From NCBI GenBank assembly GCA_019426215.1, contig CM033401.1:17737134-17801133 (forward strand): a stretch of 64,000 nucleotides of DNA. Reading direction: 5' to 3'. The notes below the pieces were generated by a model. It was given only the letters and a program-made list of their open reading frames with translations, was not told where the DNA came from and did no database searches. The first letter of the stretch is position 1. Every line of letters starts with the position of its first letter. This DNA is from Buddleja alternifolia (lineage: Eukaryota > Streptophyta > Magnoliopsida > Lamiales > Scrophulariaceae). The position numbers were made by a program, and so were the translations under genes. Positions 13,316-22,908 of the stretch are shown here, in pieces.

Positions 13316-16270
13316 CTCAAAAAGCACCAGACGCTGATGCACCTCCATCTTCAGAAGTTTGTATTGAAGTAGATGTTGATTTGGAAACTGTTCTGGATAT
13401 AGCTAAAAAAGTAGCTCAAGTCCTTCCAGACGCTGAAACATCTCCAGCCAGTGAAGAGACTCTGCACGCTGAGTGGTCGATAGAAGTGGCCCCTATCCCA
13501 ATAGAAGCAATTGCCATTGTTCCTACTTCAACCAGATCTCCTCCTCGTGTCATCAATTTCTTTCCCCGCTGATATTCTGCCGAAGTTGAATTCTATTATG
13601 CCTCTAGAGAACGTGACACCAAGACCTTGATCTCTACACGCTAGAGCGTCTTCAATCACACTTGGAATATATTCGAAGACCAGCGATCAACAGAACAGAT
13701 TTTGACCGAGCACGTTTTAATTTCGTCGGTCGCTCTGATGAGTCCTTCTATCCTCTTCGGTCAAACAAAATTGGGTACTCAACAAAATCGGATGAATCCC
13801 TACATGAGAGATTGGCTGAAAAACCCCGATGAAGAGGATCACAAAAAGATTGGGTACTCAGCCATTCCAAAAGTTGTCAACTCTCCTCAGAATGCTCTCT
13901 CTCCTAATCCACTTAAGCTTTGGAAAGGAAAAGGACCGATTGTCGCTGAGCGTCCGAATCTGATTAACTCGTGGATAGAAGATGAAGCCTATGAATGCTT
14001 GGCACAACATTGGGCTGAGGATTATGATGAAGAAACTGATCGATTTGAGAAGTATCTAGCCGCTAGAAAAGACCAAAAGAAAGCTGACAAACTTGGCAAG
14101 CGGTGGATGATGGATACCGCTAGATGGGTTGATGAGTTCGTTTTGCACTTCTACACACTTGAAGAACTCGTGAGATATCCATTTTTATTCGAATTTGTAG
14201 TCAAATACAAAAGCCGAGGGTTTGCTACTTTTCTACTTGAACATCGTCAGCATATTGCATGAAACATTGGTGACCTACCCGCATACAGGCAACCTACTGA
14301 ACTCAACATCCGCCAACATCTAGTCTTATTTAGTTAAGGAAGAAGCTATGTGTTTCAACCTCATCAAGCATTAGTTCAGCGCATATTTCCAGATCTGAAT
14401 GAGGATGCATCTACAAGTAAACGAGATGCTCATCCCAGTCCTAGTGCAACTCACATGAGATTGGAAGATGATCATGCTGACCTTGCAAAATTATACAGAG
14501 AAAGCAGAGTGATTATTGAAAAGGTCCAGTCGCTGGATATCACCATTACTCCAAAATTTGGTGATGGTCTCAGTGATTTAAGAGGGTACAAGGTACTCCC
14601 CGTTATATTTTGCGAGCAAAATATCCAAGTGGCTAAGATGATTTCGCTAATTAGGCCAATGGACTAAGAGGCTGCCCAAGTGCTAATGCCATTTATTTTG
14701 GACTTTTACAACTCTTACATCTCAGGAGTTGATCTGCCCGAGGATGTGCAATTTGCACTCAGCACTAAAGAGCGTGCATACGCTATATTCTTCATCCCGC
14801 AGACCAACATTATAAGTCCGAGGCATGTCATGGAAGTGATTGGCCCACTCTGGGTCATTGCTGTAGAGAAACCTTCTCCTTCCATGGAGATTATTGAGAT
14901 AGAAGAGGACCAAACTTCTGCTGTGGAAATAGCCCAACCCACAAATGCTGACTTGCAAATTGAAGTTGCCCCCAGTGATCTAGCAGTCGAGGTTCCTCTT
15001 GTTGAACATAGTGTTCAGATTGAGGTAGCTACTCAATCTCTTGCCTCAGCGATAGAAGAAGCTCATGCAGAAATTGCCGAAGAGCCTGAAGAGCCGTTTA
15101 TCAGAGATAAAGCCAAAGGTAAGGCAGTCTCTAGCTCATACAGACTTATTCCGTCTCCTGAGCATTCTTTTTCCTCGGATTCAGATTCGAAAAGTAATCA
15201 AGAGACTCTAGACTTTAGAAGAGCTGTTAGGAACTCGCTCAATACCATCGAGGGTTCCTGCTCTAAGATACTTGAAAATAATGAAAGAAATATCAGGATG
15301 ATCTCTGACACTAGAAGTCGTGATATTGCAAACTCTTATACAAAGAGCACCATAGCAATCATGAAAGCATATCACCGCTGATCACTACTCTTTTCGAAGA
15401 ATTCAATTGGATGCTAGCCCAGAATGCATCCGCTGAAACTGAGCGGCATAGTTCTTCCAATTTGGTCTCTTAAAGTATCTCTGAGCAAGTTGCTCTTTTC
15501 ATAGATGAAGTCAAACTTCTCCGATGGGACATCACTGAATTAAAGACCTCCCTTGCTGCTGCCAAGAAGGGGGAAGATCCTAAAGAAAAGTCCCAGTCCA
15601 AGTCCATCTCTAAGACAGACAACAAGCACTAGCAATCTATGTTCTAATAAATAGAGAGTATAAAGAAAATGCTTACTAAAGCGAAAGCCAAGATATTATC
15701 AGGGCAGACACTTGCTTCCGGACTTAGACGTTGAGTTCTTAGAGAGTATGGGTTTTCATCCATATGCTGGACCGCTTAGAAGACCTGTCAACTGGAAATC
15801 CACCAAGGATAGAAGACAAGACATTTACCATGACTTGATCCGAGAACTTGGAATCCCTCCGAGGGATTGGGTGGAAAGATTGATGGAGCTGAATGAAAGT
15901 GCTAGAGAAAGAAGATATGACTACAATGAAGTTCATCATACAACCATGATAGATATTGATAGACTTCTACTGGACTTAGAAACTAAAATCTTTCAAGAAG
16001 AGAACAGAAAGCGACAAAAAAGATGATTGCTTACATTACTTTATATATTTCTATTGTTGCTTTCTTTAATTATCTATCTTCAGTGTAAATCATGTATGCT
16101 TAATTTTCTTATATGAACAAATGAATGATTTATCGCTGAAACAACTTGTTGAGGCTAATCTTTTAGCTAATTTAACTAATTTTCCAAACGCTAACTTATG
16201 AACTTTTTGGACTTTTCTTCGAACTCTTAATCTATAAAAGAGTTATAAGAGTTAAGGTCTTGACATCATC

Positions 16271-16284
16271 AAAAAGGGAAAAAT
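16271..16284 (+). promoter_or_regulatory. Element A polypurine tract
   Basis: AAAAAGGGAAAAAT lies directly before the 3' LTR start TGTTAGG at 16285 and is the expected plus-strand primer. The G-run is shorter than in C, D and E. Confidence 0.85.
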
Positions 16285-17723
16285 TGTTAGGAAAATTTCA
16301 TGTTAGATATTTTGATGTTGATAAGATAGGATTTTATGTTAGACCGCAAAAAGAATGTAAGTTTATATTGTCATAGAACTTATGTATAAACGTTTGAAAG
16401 TTTGTAATTTTATTTAGGCTTGTAATTTTTATCTTTGTAGACTTTAGACTAAGTATTAGATATTGAATCGCTAATAGAATTCTAGGTGAGTCTATTAGAG
16501 ATGAAGTTGAAGGTCAGCGTCTGAAGACAAATGAAGATAAAGTTTTGTTCTTAGCGTCTGTCAAACGCTAAAGGACTGTTTCAGGTCTTATGAATCAAGC
16601 ACTCAAAGTACTACAACGATCAAGGATCAGATTCACCTGAAATGAACTCTCAAGTCATGATGGACTTAAATGCAATCATTCAACGTACATTTATTTCCAA
16701 TGGAAAATAAATTCAAACGCATTAAATGCCTAATAAGTGCATTAAATGTGATAAGCTATTATGAATTGTGGACAAGCCATCTTTTGACTAGACTGTCAGA
16801 TTTCAGAGTTCGAAACCTGCACCTGTCCAATCGAAACCAGCAGGATTTCAGGAATGTTAAAGAAAAGGCAGATTCACGGGCCACATGATAGGCACGCAAT
16901 TATAGATGTCCAAAGGACAAATCCCAAGAAATTGCCTATAAATACCCCATCCCAAAAAACCCTAAACATAGAGATACACGTACATACACAAGAAAGTCAA
17001 AACTTTGCTAAAATTCTCTCTCTAGAAAAAGCTTAGAAACTCCATAGCCAAAACTCTTCCAAGTTTTTTACATACATTCCAGACAGTCATAGATATTTCA
17101 AGCATCTTCAAAGAAGAGCCATACACTATTATGTTGTTTGAAGAAGTTGTTGACTCTACAAGCAGTATTTCTGAGTGAAAGAAGCTTGTTGGTGAAGATC
17201 TTCATTGGGTTTGAAGTCTGTGTGATCAAGGAGCCCAAGATCTTCATCCCCTCCTCTATTTTGTAGAAGCCTCTATGTGATCCTTCGATTATCAACTTAG
17301 TGGAATTCCTCCAAGTGTTCAAGGAGAAGAAGAAGGACGTAGCTGAGATTACACCACCCAGTGAACCTTACAAATTATTGTGTTATTTGTTATTTTATTG
17401 TCTTGTTTTACATTACATTATTTGTTTTGAAAAAGACAAGGAAATCAACTAAGCGACTATTTGACATAAACGAATGCTAAAACTTTAAAATCATTTTCGT
17501 TGTGCTAACCTTGATTAAGCGATCTAAGCATTATCTTACTTTGGCAAATTGCTAAAATCACTAAGTCTAAGTTATCTTTACTATAGCCCCTGACCTAGCA
17601 CTCAATTTTCTAAGCATTCAAATCTTTAAAAGTGATACAAAATTTTTGAAGTCGAAAAAGACTTTAGGCTCTATTCCACCCCCCCCCCTTCTAGACCCTT
17701 TCGTATGCCACTTGGGACCACCA
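16285..17723 (+). repeat. Element A 3' LTR
   Basis: Begins TGTTAGGAAAATTTC, ends GGGACCACCA. It has an intact TATA-like box (TATAAATA, 16937-16944). The U5 stem at 17648-17665 has one arm mutated (GACTTT). It is followed by the second ATAAG duplication. Confidence 0.9.
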
Positions 17724-17728
17724 ATAAG

Positions 17729-18146
17729 TCTGAATCCATTGAAAAGTTCAAGGAATTTAAGGCTTTAGTGGAAATCAAACTGGTCAACATATAAAAACTC
17801 TTCGATCTGATCGAGGAGGAGAATATATGAGCGACGAGTTTGATATATACCTTAGAGAGAATGGTATTGTATTACAACCACACCTCCAGCGACACCATAG
17901 TTAAATGGAGTAACAGAGCGAAGGAATCAAACCCTTTAGACATGGTTCGCTCCATGCTCAGCTTCATTGACTTACCCATTTCACTGTGGGGGTCATGCGC
18001 TGCTTACAACTATACATATTTTAAATAGATGTCCGTCTAAGTCCGTTCCTAAGACTCCATATGAGATATGGATAAATAGGAAACTAAGTCTTAATCACAT
18101 CAAGATTTGAGGATGTCCGGCTTATGTCAAAAAGACTAAAGTGGAC
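17729..18146 (+). pseudogene. Element Z integrase, right part, decayed
   Basis: Continues the integrase core of Z after the A insertion, with pieces reading ESIEKFKEFKALVE, then RSMLSFIDLPISLWG, and a C-terminal piece equivalent to the usual 'PYEIW...GCPAYVK' region. Stops interrupt it. It ends at 18146, where element B begins; TGGAC (18142-18146) should be its target duplication. The matching copy and the rest of Z must lie right of this window. Confidence 0.85.
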
Positions 18147-19811
18147 TGATAGGAAATTTCATGTTAAGATTTTGATGATGACAATTAGGAATCTTGTTAG
18201 ACCCCAAAGTTATGTACGCTTAAATTTCATAGATACTTGTATAAGCATTTGAAAATTAGAAATGTATAGGCTTTATTTTATCTTTTACTTTTGACATTCT
18301 TAGATCAAGAAGTCGGTTAGATTAAGCGTTTGATACTTTCTGAGTGAGCTTATCAAGACTGCGAAATCTGAAGACTCCAAGCGTCCAAGAAATCGTTAGT
18401 GAATGAAGTTTGAAGAAGTTCACTCTAAGCACCTGACATGTTCTGAGTGAGGTGTCAAGTAACGAAAACTGAAGTCTCAAGCGTCTACACTTCTAAATGA
18501 AGTCTGAAGACTTTTCCAAGCGTCAAACATTAAATAGTCCTCCAGATTAAATGGAACTTTCAGTTCATGATAGAAGCGTCTATCAAATGACAAACATTCT
18601 CCTGAAGCGTCAGACCGAAAGGAGTTTAATGCAAATATTCTCAGTGCATTAAATGCCAACGGGCATTTAATTCAAATACATTAAATGCTGATAAGAGCAT
18701 TAAATGTGATAAGTACTTTCAGACGTACGGAGAAGCCACCCTATTGGACTGTCAACTATTCAAAGACTGCAACACCAACTTTTGTGCAGCAGATTTTCAG
18801 GAAAAAGGACAAAAGTTGTTCACCCGCGAAAGTGAGAGACACGCGCCCTTGCATGTGTCAAACAGACACTTTTTCCAAGAATGCCTATAAATAGAACTTC
18901 AAGAACAAGCCAATATATATAGAACAATTATCAAGCCAAATTGCTGTTGCATTGAAGTCTCATTCCTTAAACTTTCAGAAAGGCCAAAATACTCAAGAAA
19001 ATATTCTCTTTCCTTTTCATCAAATCCTGAGACACTCAACCCAATATCTCAAACATTCTTTTTGAAGAAACTACACTACTACTGAGATATTCCAGTTGTT
19101 TGAACTTCATCAAAATCAAACAAACCCTTTTAGAAAAACCCCTATCCAAGCCTCGCAATCTGTGTGAAGTCGAAGTTGGATACTTGCCATATTTCAGGGT
19201 GAAAGAAGCAAGGGGATTGAAGTGATTTGGAGCAGAAATCTGTGTGATCAAGGAGCTCAAGTCATCGACATCCATCTCTTCCTAATTTGTAGAAGATTCT
19301 GTGTGATTCTTTGAGAATCGTTTTAGTGGATTGCCTCCAAGTGTTCGAGGAGAAGAAGGACGTAGTTGGGATTACACCACCCAACGAACCTTACAAATAT
19401 TGTGTCATTTACTTTTCAGTCAATTATTTTATCTATCATATCATTGCATAAACTGATTAAGTAAAACACAATCAAACACTAAGCAACTAAGAAACCTCTT
19501 GCGACGCTAAAGCTTTCAAGGAGAAGACTCAAAAAATTATTCCACTGTGCTAACACTGATTAAAGAACTGAACGCTTAACCTACTTGGTCAAAGTATTCA
19601 AATTTTGAAGTCTGAGTTAACTTCCTAAAAACAGTCTTCATCAGACGCTTCGCCAAAGCGCTAATATTTTTAAGTGAACGCTTAAGTCAAGCGTTAGACA
19701 CTTCAAGCGTCTAAAAATCTTTTAGTACGAAACTTTTTGAAGTCGAAAAAGACTTCAGGGACTATTCAACCCCCCCTTCTAGACCCTTTTGTATGTCACT
19801 TGGGATCAACA
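18147..19811 (+). repeat. Element B 5' LTR
   Basis: 1665 bp, from TGATAGGAAATTTC (the family start TGTTAGG with one change) to GGGATCAACA. It has ten or more AAGCGT(C/T) or (G/A)ACGCTT motifs, a TATA box, an A/T leader, the GAAGTC...GACTTC stem at 19739-19756 and the C-run typical of this family before its end. Confidence 0.92.
18886..18893 (+). promoter_or_regulatory. LTR TATA box of element B
   Basis: TATAAATA inside CCTATAAATAG, at the same place in every LTR of the family. It marks the U3/R region, with transcription expected about 30 bp downstream. Confidence 0.7.
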
Positions 19812-19813
19812 AG

Positions 19814-19829
19814 TGGTATCAGAGCGGTT
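19814..19829 (+). promoter_or_regulatory. Element B primer-binding site (initiator-Met tRNA)
   Basis: TGGTATCAGAGCGGTT starts 2 bp after the LTR and is the intact complement of the 3' end of plant initiator tRNA-Met. Confidence 0.93.
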
Positions 19830-19914
19830 AAAATTGAAATTTTAAAATTTCCAAGCATAACTGCTGGTTTAGATCCTTTTCTTTCAAAATCTAGTTGCGT
19901 TTAAAATTTTCGAT

Positions 19915-20216
19915 ATGGCATTTGCTAAAGTTCCCAAATTGACTGAATCAAATTTTGACACATGGAAAGTCAAAGCATTTACATATCTCTGTTCATGTGA
20001 TGATGACATGTGTGATATTATTTCAGATGGGCCAATCAAAATATACAACGTTATCACAAGAGCGCCTGGAGCCACGGAAGAAACTCCCGATGGTTACGTT
20101 GAGAAACCAAAACAAGAATGGACTCCAGATGAGCGTCGAAGAGCTAATTTGGACAATGTTGGTCGTAACGCTCTATATTCGGCTATTGGTGATAATGACA
20201 ACTTATTTAACAAGAT
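19915..20216 (+). pseudogene. Element B gag, N-terminal part
   Basis: Starts ATGGCATTTGC 104 bp after the LTR. The open frame has FDTWKVKAF, a DUF4219/UBN2-like start, and ends LFNKI where element C is inserted. The matching downstream part begins at 31247. AAGAT at 20212-20216 is the left target duplication. Confidence 0.9.
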
Positions 20217-21949
20217 TGTTGGTCCCAAGTGGTATACGAAAGGGTCTAGAAGGGGGGGGGGGTTGAATAGACCCTGAAGTCTTTTTCGACTTCTTAAAAG
20301 TTCGTATCACTTTGAAGTATTTGAACGCTTGACAAGTTTAAGCGCTGGATGTGGCGTTTGAGAAACGTTAACTTAGACTCGGTGATTTCAACGCTTACCA
20401 AAGTAGGGCAGAGTTTAGTCACTAAATCAGAGTTAGCACAACGGAAGTATTTTATAGCTTAGCGTTCGGTTAATTAATCGAAAGTAGTCGCTTAGTTGTT
20501 TTAAGACTTTATCAGAATGTATGCAATATGAATAGTAAAGCAGTAAAACAATGAATGCTTAAAGAGGTAAATGACACAAGATATTTGTAAGGTTCACTGG
20601 GTGATGTAATCCCAGCTACGCCCTTCTTCTCCTTTTATCAGGGAGGTTTTTCCACTATGATGATTATCGAAGAGTCACACAGAGACTTCTACAAGATAGA
20701 GGGAGATTGGATATGATCTCGGAACTCCTTGGTCACACAGATTTCAGCTCCACTAAAGACCTTCTATCCCCTTGCTTCTTTCACTCAGAAATGGTGCAAG
20801 TTACTCTTGATCTCGGAACTCCTTGGTCACACAGATTTCAGCTCCAATAGAGATCAACTTCAACAAGCTTCTTTTACACAAAAATATTGCTTGCGAGTCA
20901 ACCAGCTTTCTCACTCAGATGAAAGGTGTTGATGGTTTTGGTCACGGGTTTGTTTGTTTTTGGAAAGTTCAAACAACTTGGGGATATCTCAATGGTAGTA
21001 TAGGTTCTTCTTAAAAAGAGATTTGAGATATGGGTGACTGTCTCTGGAATATTTGTGAAAAGCTTATATGGATATTTGGCTATGATTTTCAGTAAGCTTT
21101 TCTTTCAACAAAGTAGGTATTTTTTGCCTTTTTTTTTGTGCGTTTTACTTGTTTGTTGAAAGAGCTATTTATAAGGTATTGGTGGTTTTTGTCCGTTTGA
21201 CACGGTTGGAGTCTCGTTTCCCCAAACATTCTTTGAGTTCAGACATTTCTAACTTTGGGTATACTTAATTAGTTAGGCATGTTCTTGGTTTCATAACTTC
21301 TGACAGTTTCGGTCAAAAGAATGGCTTACCCATACGTTATAGTGCTTATATTTTAATAGCACTTATCCGACTTTTAATGCGTCTTGTCTTATTTCCGTTG
21401 GAAATAATTCGTCCGTTTGATTCATGCATTTTTAAGTCTTTGGATAGTTTTGGGTTTGAGTTTTCAGGTTACGTTCTTTTGTAGGTTGTGTTGGTTTAAC
21501 CTTTTGGACGCTTGCTGAAGAGAATAGTTATTCTCGTGTATTGGACAGACGCTTGGACTGATCCTGAGTTTCTTCTCTTTATTTCAGACGCTTACTCTTC
21601 AATCTTGTCTTGATGGTCTTACTGAGAATTCCGTCATTTCACTTGATGTTGAGTATTCGGCCTGAGTTATCCATTCTTAGTTTGAGCACTGGGATAATCC
21701 CTAAAGCGTTTGACGGACGCTTCAAGATATCTTTATCTATTGTAGCTTCAGACGCTTGATCTTCACCTTCATCACTTGGTAGACTCACCCATAATTCTCC
21801 TAAGTGATTTAGTGTCACATACTTAGTGAATTCTACAAAGATAAATACTATAAGCCTAAGATAAATAAGCTTTCAGGTACTTATACATAACATTCTAACA
21901 GGAAATCCTATTTGTCATCATCAAAACATCTAATATGAAATTCCTAACA
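20217..21949 (-). repeat. Element C 3' LTR
   Basis: A complete LTR in minus orientation, about 1.73 kb, from CTAACA (start, at 21949) to TGTTGGTCCC (end, at 20217). A repeated block (CTCGGAACTCCTTGGTCACA, near 20717 and 20815) marks a local duplication. Compared with the two LTR pieces at the right end of C, it lacks 28 bp near 21895. The deletion is flanked by TAGA on both sides, which suggests slippage. Confidence 0.92.
21166..21173 (-). promoter_or_regulatory. LTR TATA box of element C
   Basis: TATTTATA on the plus strand, TATAAATA on the minus strand, at the family position upstream of the R leader. Confidence 0.65.
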
Positions 21950-21963
21950 ATTTCCCCCTTTTT
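21950..21963 (-). promoter_or_regulatory. Element C polypurine tract
   Basis: Minus strand AAAAAGGGGGAAAT directly abuts the LTR start TGTTAGG. An inverted second copy is at 30898-30911. Confidence 0.9.
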
Positions 21964-22142
21964 GATGATGGCAATACTTATTTAGTTAAAGCGTTAGATA
22001 CCTAAAGTGAAGGTTAGCGTAAGTTAGTAAGTTAGTTTGAGCTTTAACGAGATGTCTCAGCTGTAAAATGCATTATATATATATATATATATTTCATAGT
22101 ACAGGCATTTTACAACTAAAAAGAGAGAAGCACAAGTAAAAA

Positions 22143-22484
22143 TCAAGATCGTGACTTGATCTTGTATCTCTTAGTCATTTCAGCACGGATTGCTTCAGTT
22201 ATCTGATCTTCTAACGTCATCATCGCAGCATGATCTTTACTGATTATGTGCTTGTTTTCTTGAACTTGTCGTGCCTTAAAGGCAATGAAGTGTTTATCCC
22301 ATTCCTCTGGACTGATGCCTATGTATCGTAGGCAAATTCTGAAGGTTTGGTCGAAGTCAGACATTTTTCTTTCTAAGGCTAATACTGCTGGATCAGATGG
22401 TTCTGGAATTGATGCTCTGAGAAGAGGAATGTCAAACTGTTCAAGCAGTGCTCTTGAAGGCAATGGAAGAGTTGGATAGAGCAC
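22143..22484 (-). CDS. Element C 3' ORF, C-terminal tail (separate frame)
   Basis: This 113-aa piece is the C-terminal end of the 3' ORF and is Glu/Lys-rich and helical. It is conserved in the inverted copy at 30380-30724, in D (39440-39661), in E (61381-61710) and, more distantly, in A (15712-16026). All copies share a core 'FRxCLRxIGIxPxxWDxxF' followed by KDHAAMMTLE or a close variant. It is cut off from the 1109-aa part by a TAG stop at 22909-22911 and by a frame-breaking 187-bp duplication. The function is unknown. Confidence 0.7.
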   Translation of the reverse strand: MLYPTLPLPSRALLEQFDIPLLRASIPEPSDPAVLALERKMSDFDQTFRICLRYIGISPEEWDKHFIAFKARQVQENKHIISKDHAAMMTLEDQITEAIRAEMTKRYKIKSRS

Positions 22485-22834
22485 TCTGGGAGTTTCTTTC
22501 TTATTGGACGCTTCAACCGATGTAGTTACCCAAGAGGAATAGGGATACCTTGGTTCTGTACTCAGTGTGAGATAAGTATCAATATGTTGACGCTTGGATG
22601 GTGGAGGAGGAACTTGATCTTTAGATGTTGACGATTTCCTCTTTTCTCAATGGAAGAGTTGGATAGAGCACTCTGGGAGTTTCTTTCTTATTGGACGCTT
22701 CAACCGATGTAGTTACCCAAGAGGGATAGGGATACCTTGGTTCTGTACTCAGTGTGAGAGAAGTATCAATATGTTGACGCTTGGATGGTGGAGGAGGAAC
22801 TTGATCTTTAGATGTTGACGATTTCCTCTTTTCT
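22461..22834. repeat. 187-bp tandem duplication in the C 3' ORF tail
   Basis: Copies at 22461-22647 and 22648-22834 are nearly identical. The unit is not a multiple of three, so it shifts the reading frame. The inverted copy at 30221-30420 has the unit only once. Confidence 0.92.
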
Positions 22835-22908
22835 CCCTTCTTTTCCCCCTTATTGCCATCATCAGACTGTATGAAATGCTGAGTAAGAAGACTGACTTGA
22901 GTAGCAAT

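Larger units (their letters stand above)
11544..16026 (+). pseudogene. Element A 3' ORF (third ORF after pol), decayed, probably spliced
   Basis: Starts with ATGGCATC at 11544. The N-terminal part (11544-12251) aligns by eye with the 1109-aa ORF of element C: tryptophan-containing start, 'FLxxxYxxxF', then a Cys-Arg region and NWSxYxF. A central Pro/Glu-rich part follows, then a conserved globular part (13702-14262, ending LEHRQH), further pieces at 14350-15381 with a Ser/Asp-rich stretch, and a C-terminal helical tail (15712-16026). There are at least six stops or frame changes. Two short introns are predicted at 12971-13049 and 13236-13315. In SIRE elements this position is called env-like. 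I see no clear signal peptide or fusion peptide, so that role is unproven. Confidence 0.75.
3658..17723 (+). mobile_element. Element A: complete SIRE-type copia retrotransposon, decayed
   Basis: A 14.07-kb insertion in the integrase of Z, bounded by TG...CA and by the 5-bp duplication ATAAG (3653-3657 and 17724-17728). The order is 5' LTR, primer site, gag, pol, 3' ORF, polypurine tract, 3' LTR. All proteins carry stops or frame changes. The two LTRs differ at about a dozen places in their first 150 bp, and the 3' LTR lacks a block of about 80 bp present near 4495-4575 in the 5' LTR, so the insertion is old. Confidence 0.93.

Noticed and set aside
22285..22479. 64-aa ORF also found inverted at 30388-30582
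   Set aside because: Antisense shadow of the conserved 3' ORF tail; its duplication follows from the inverted repeat in C.
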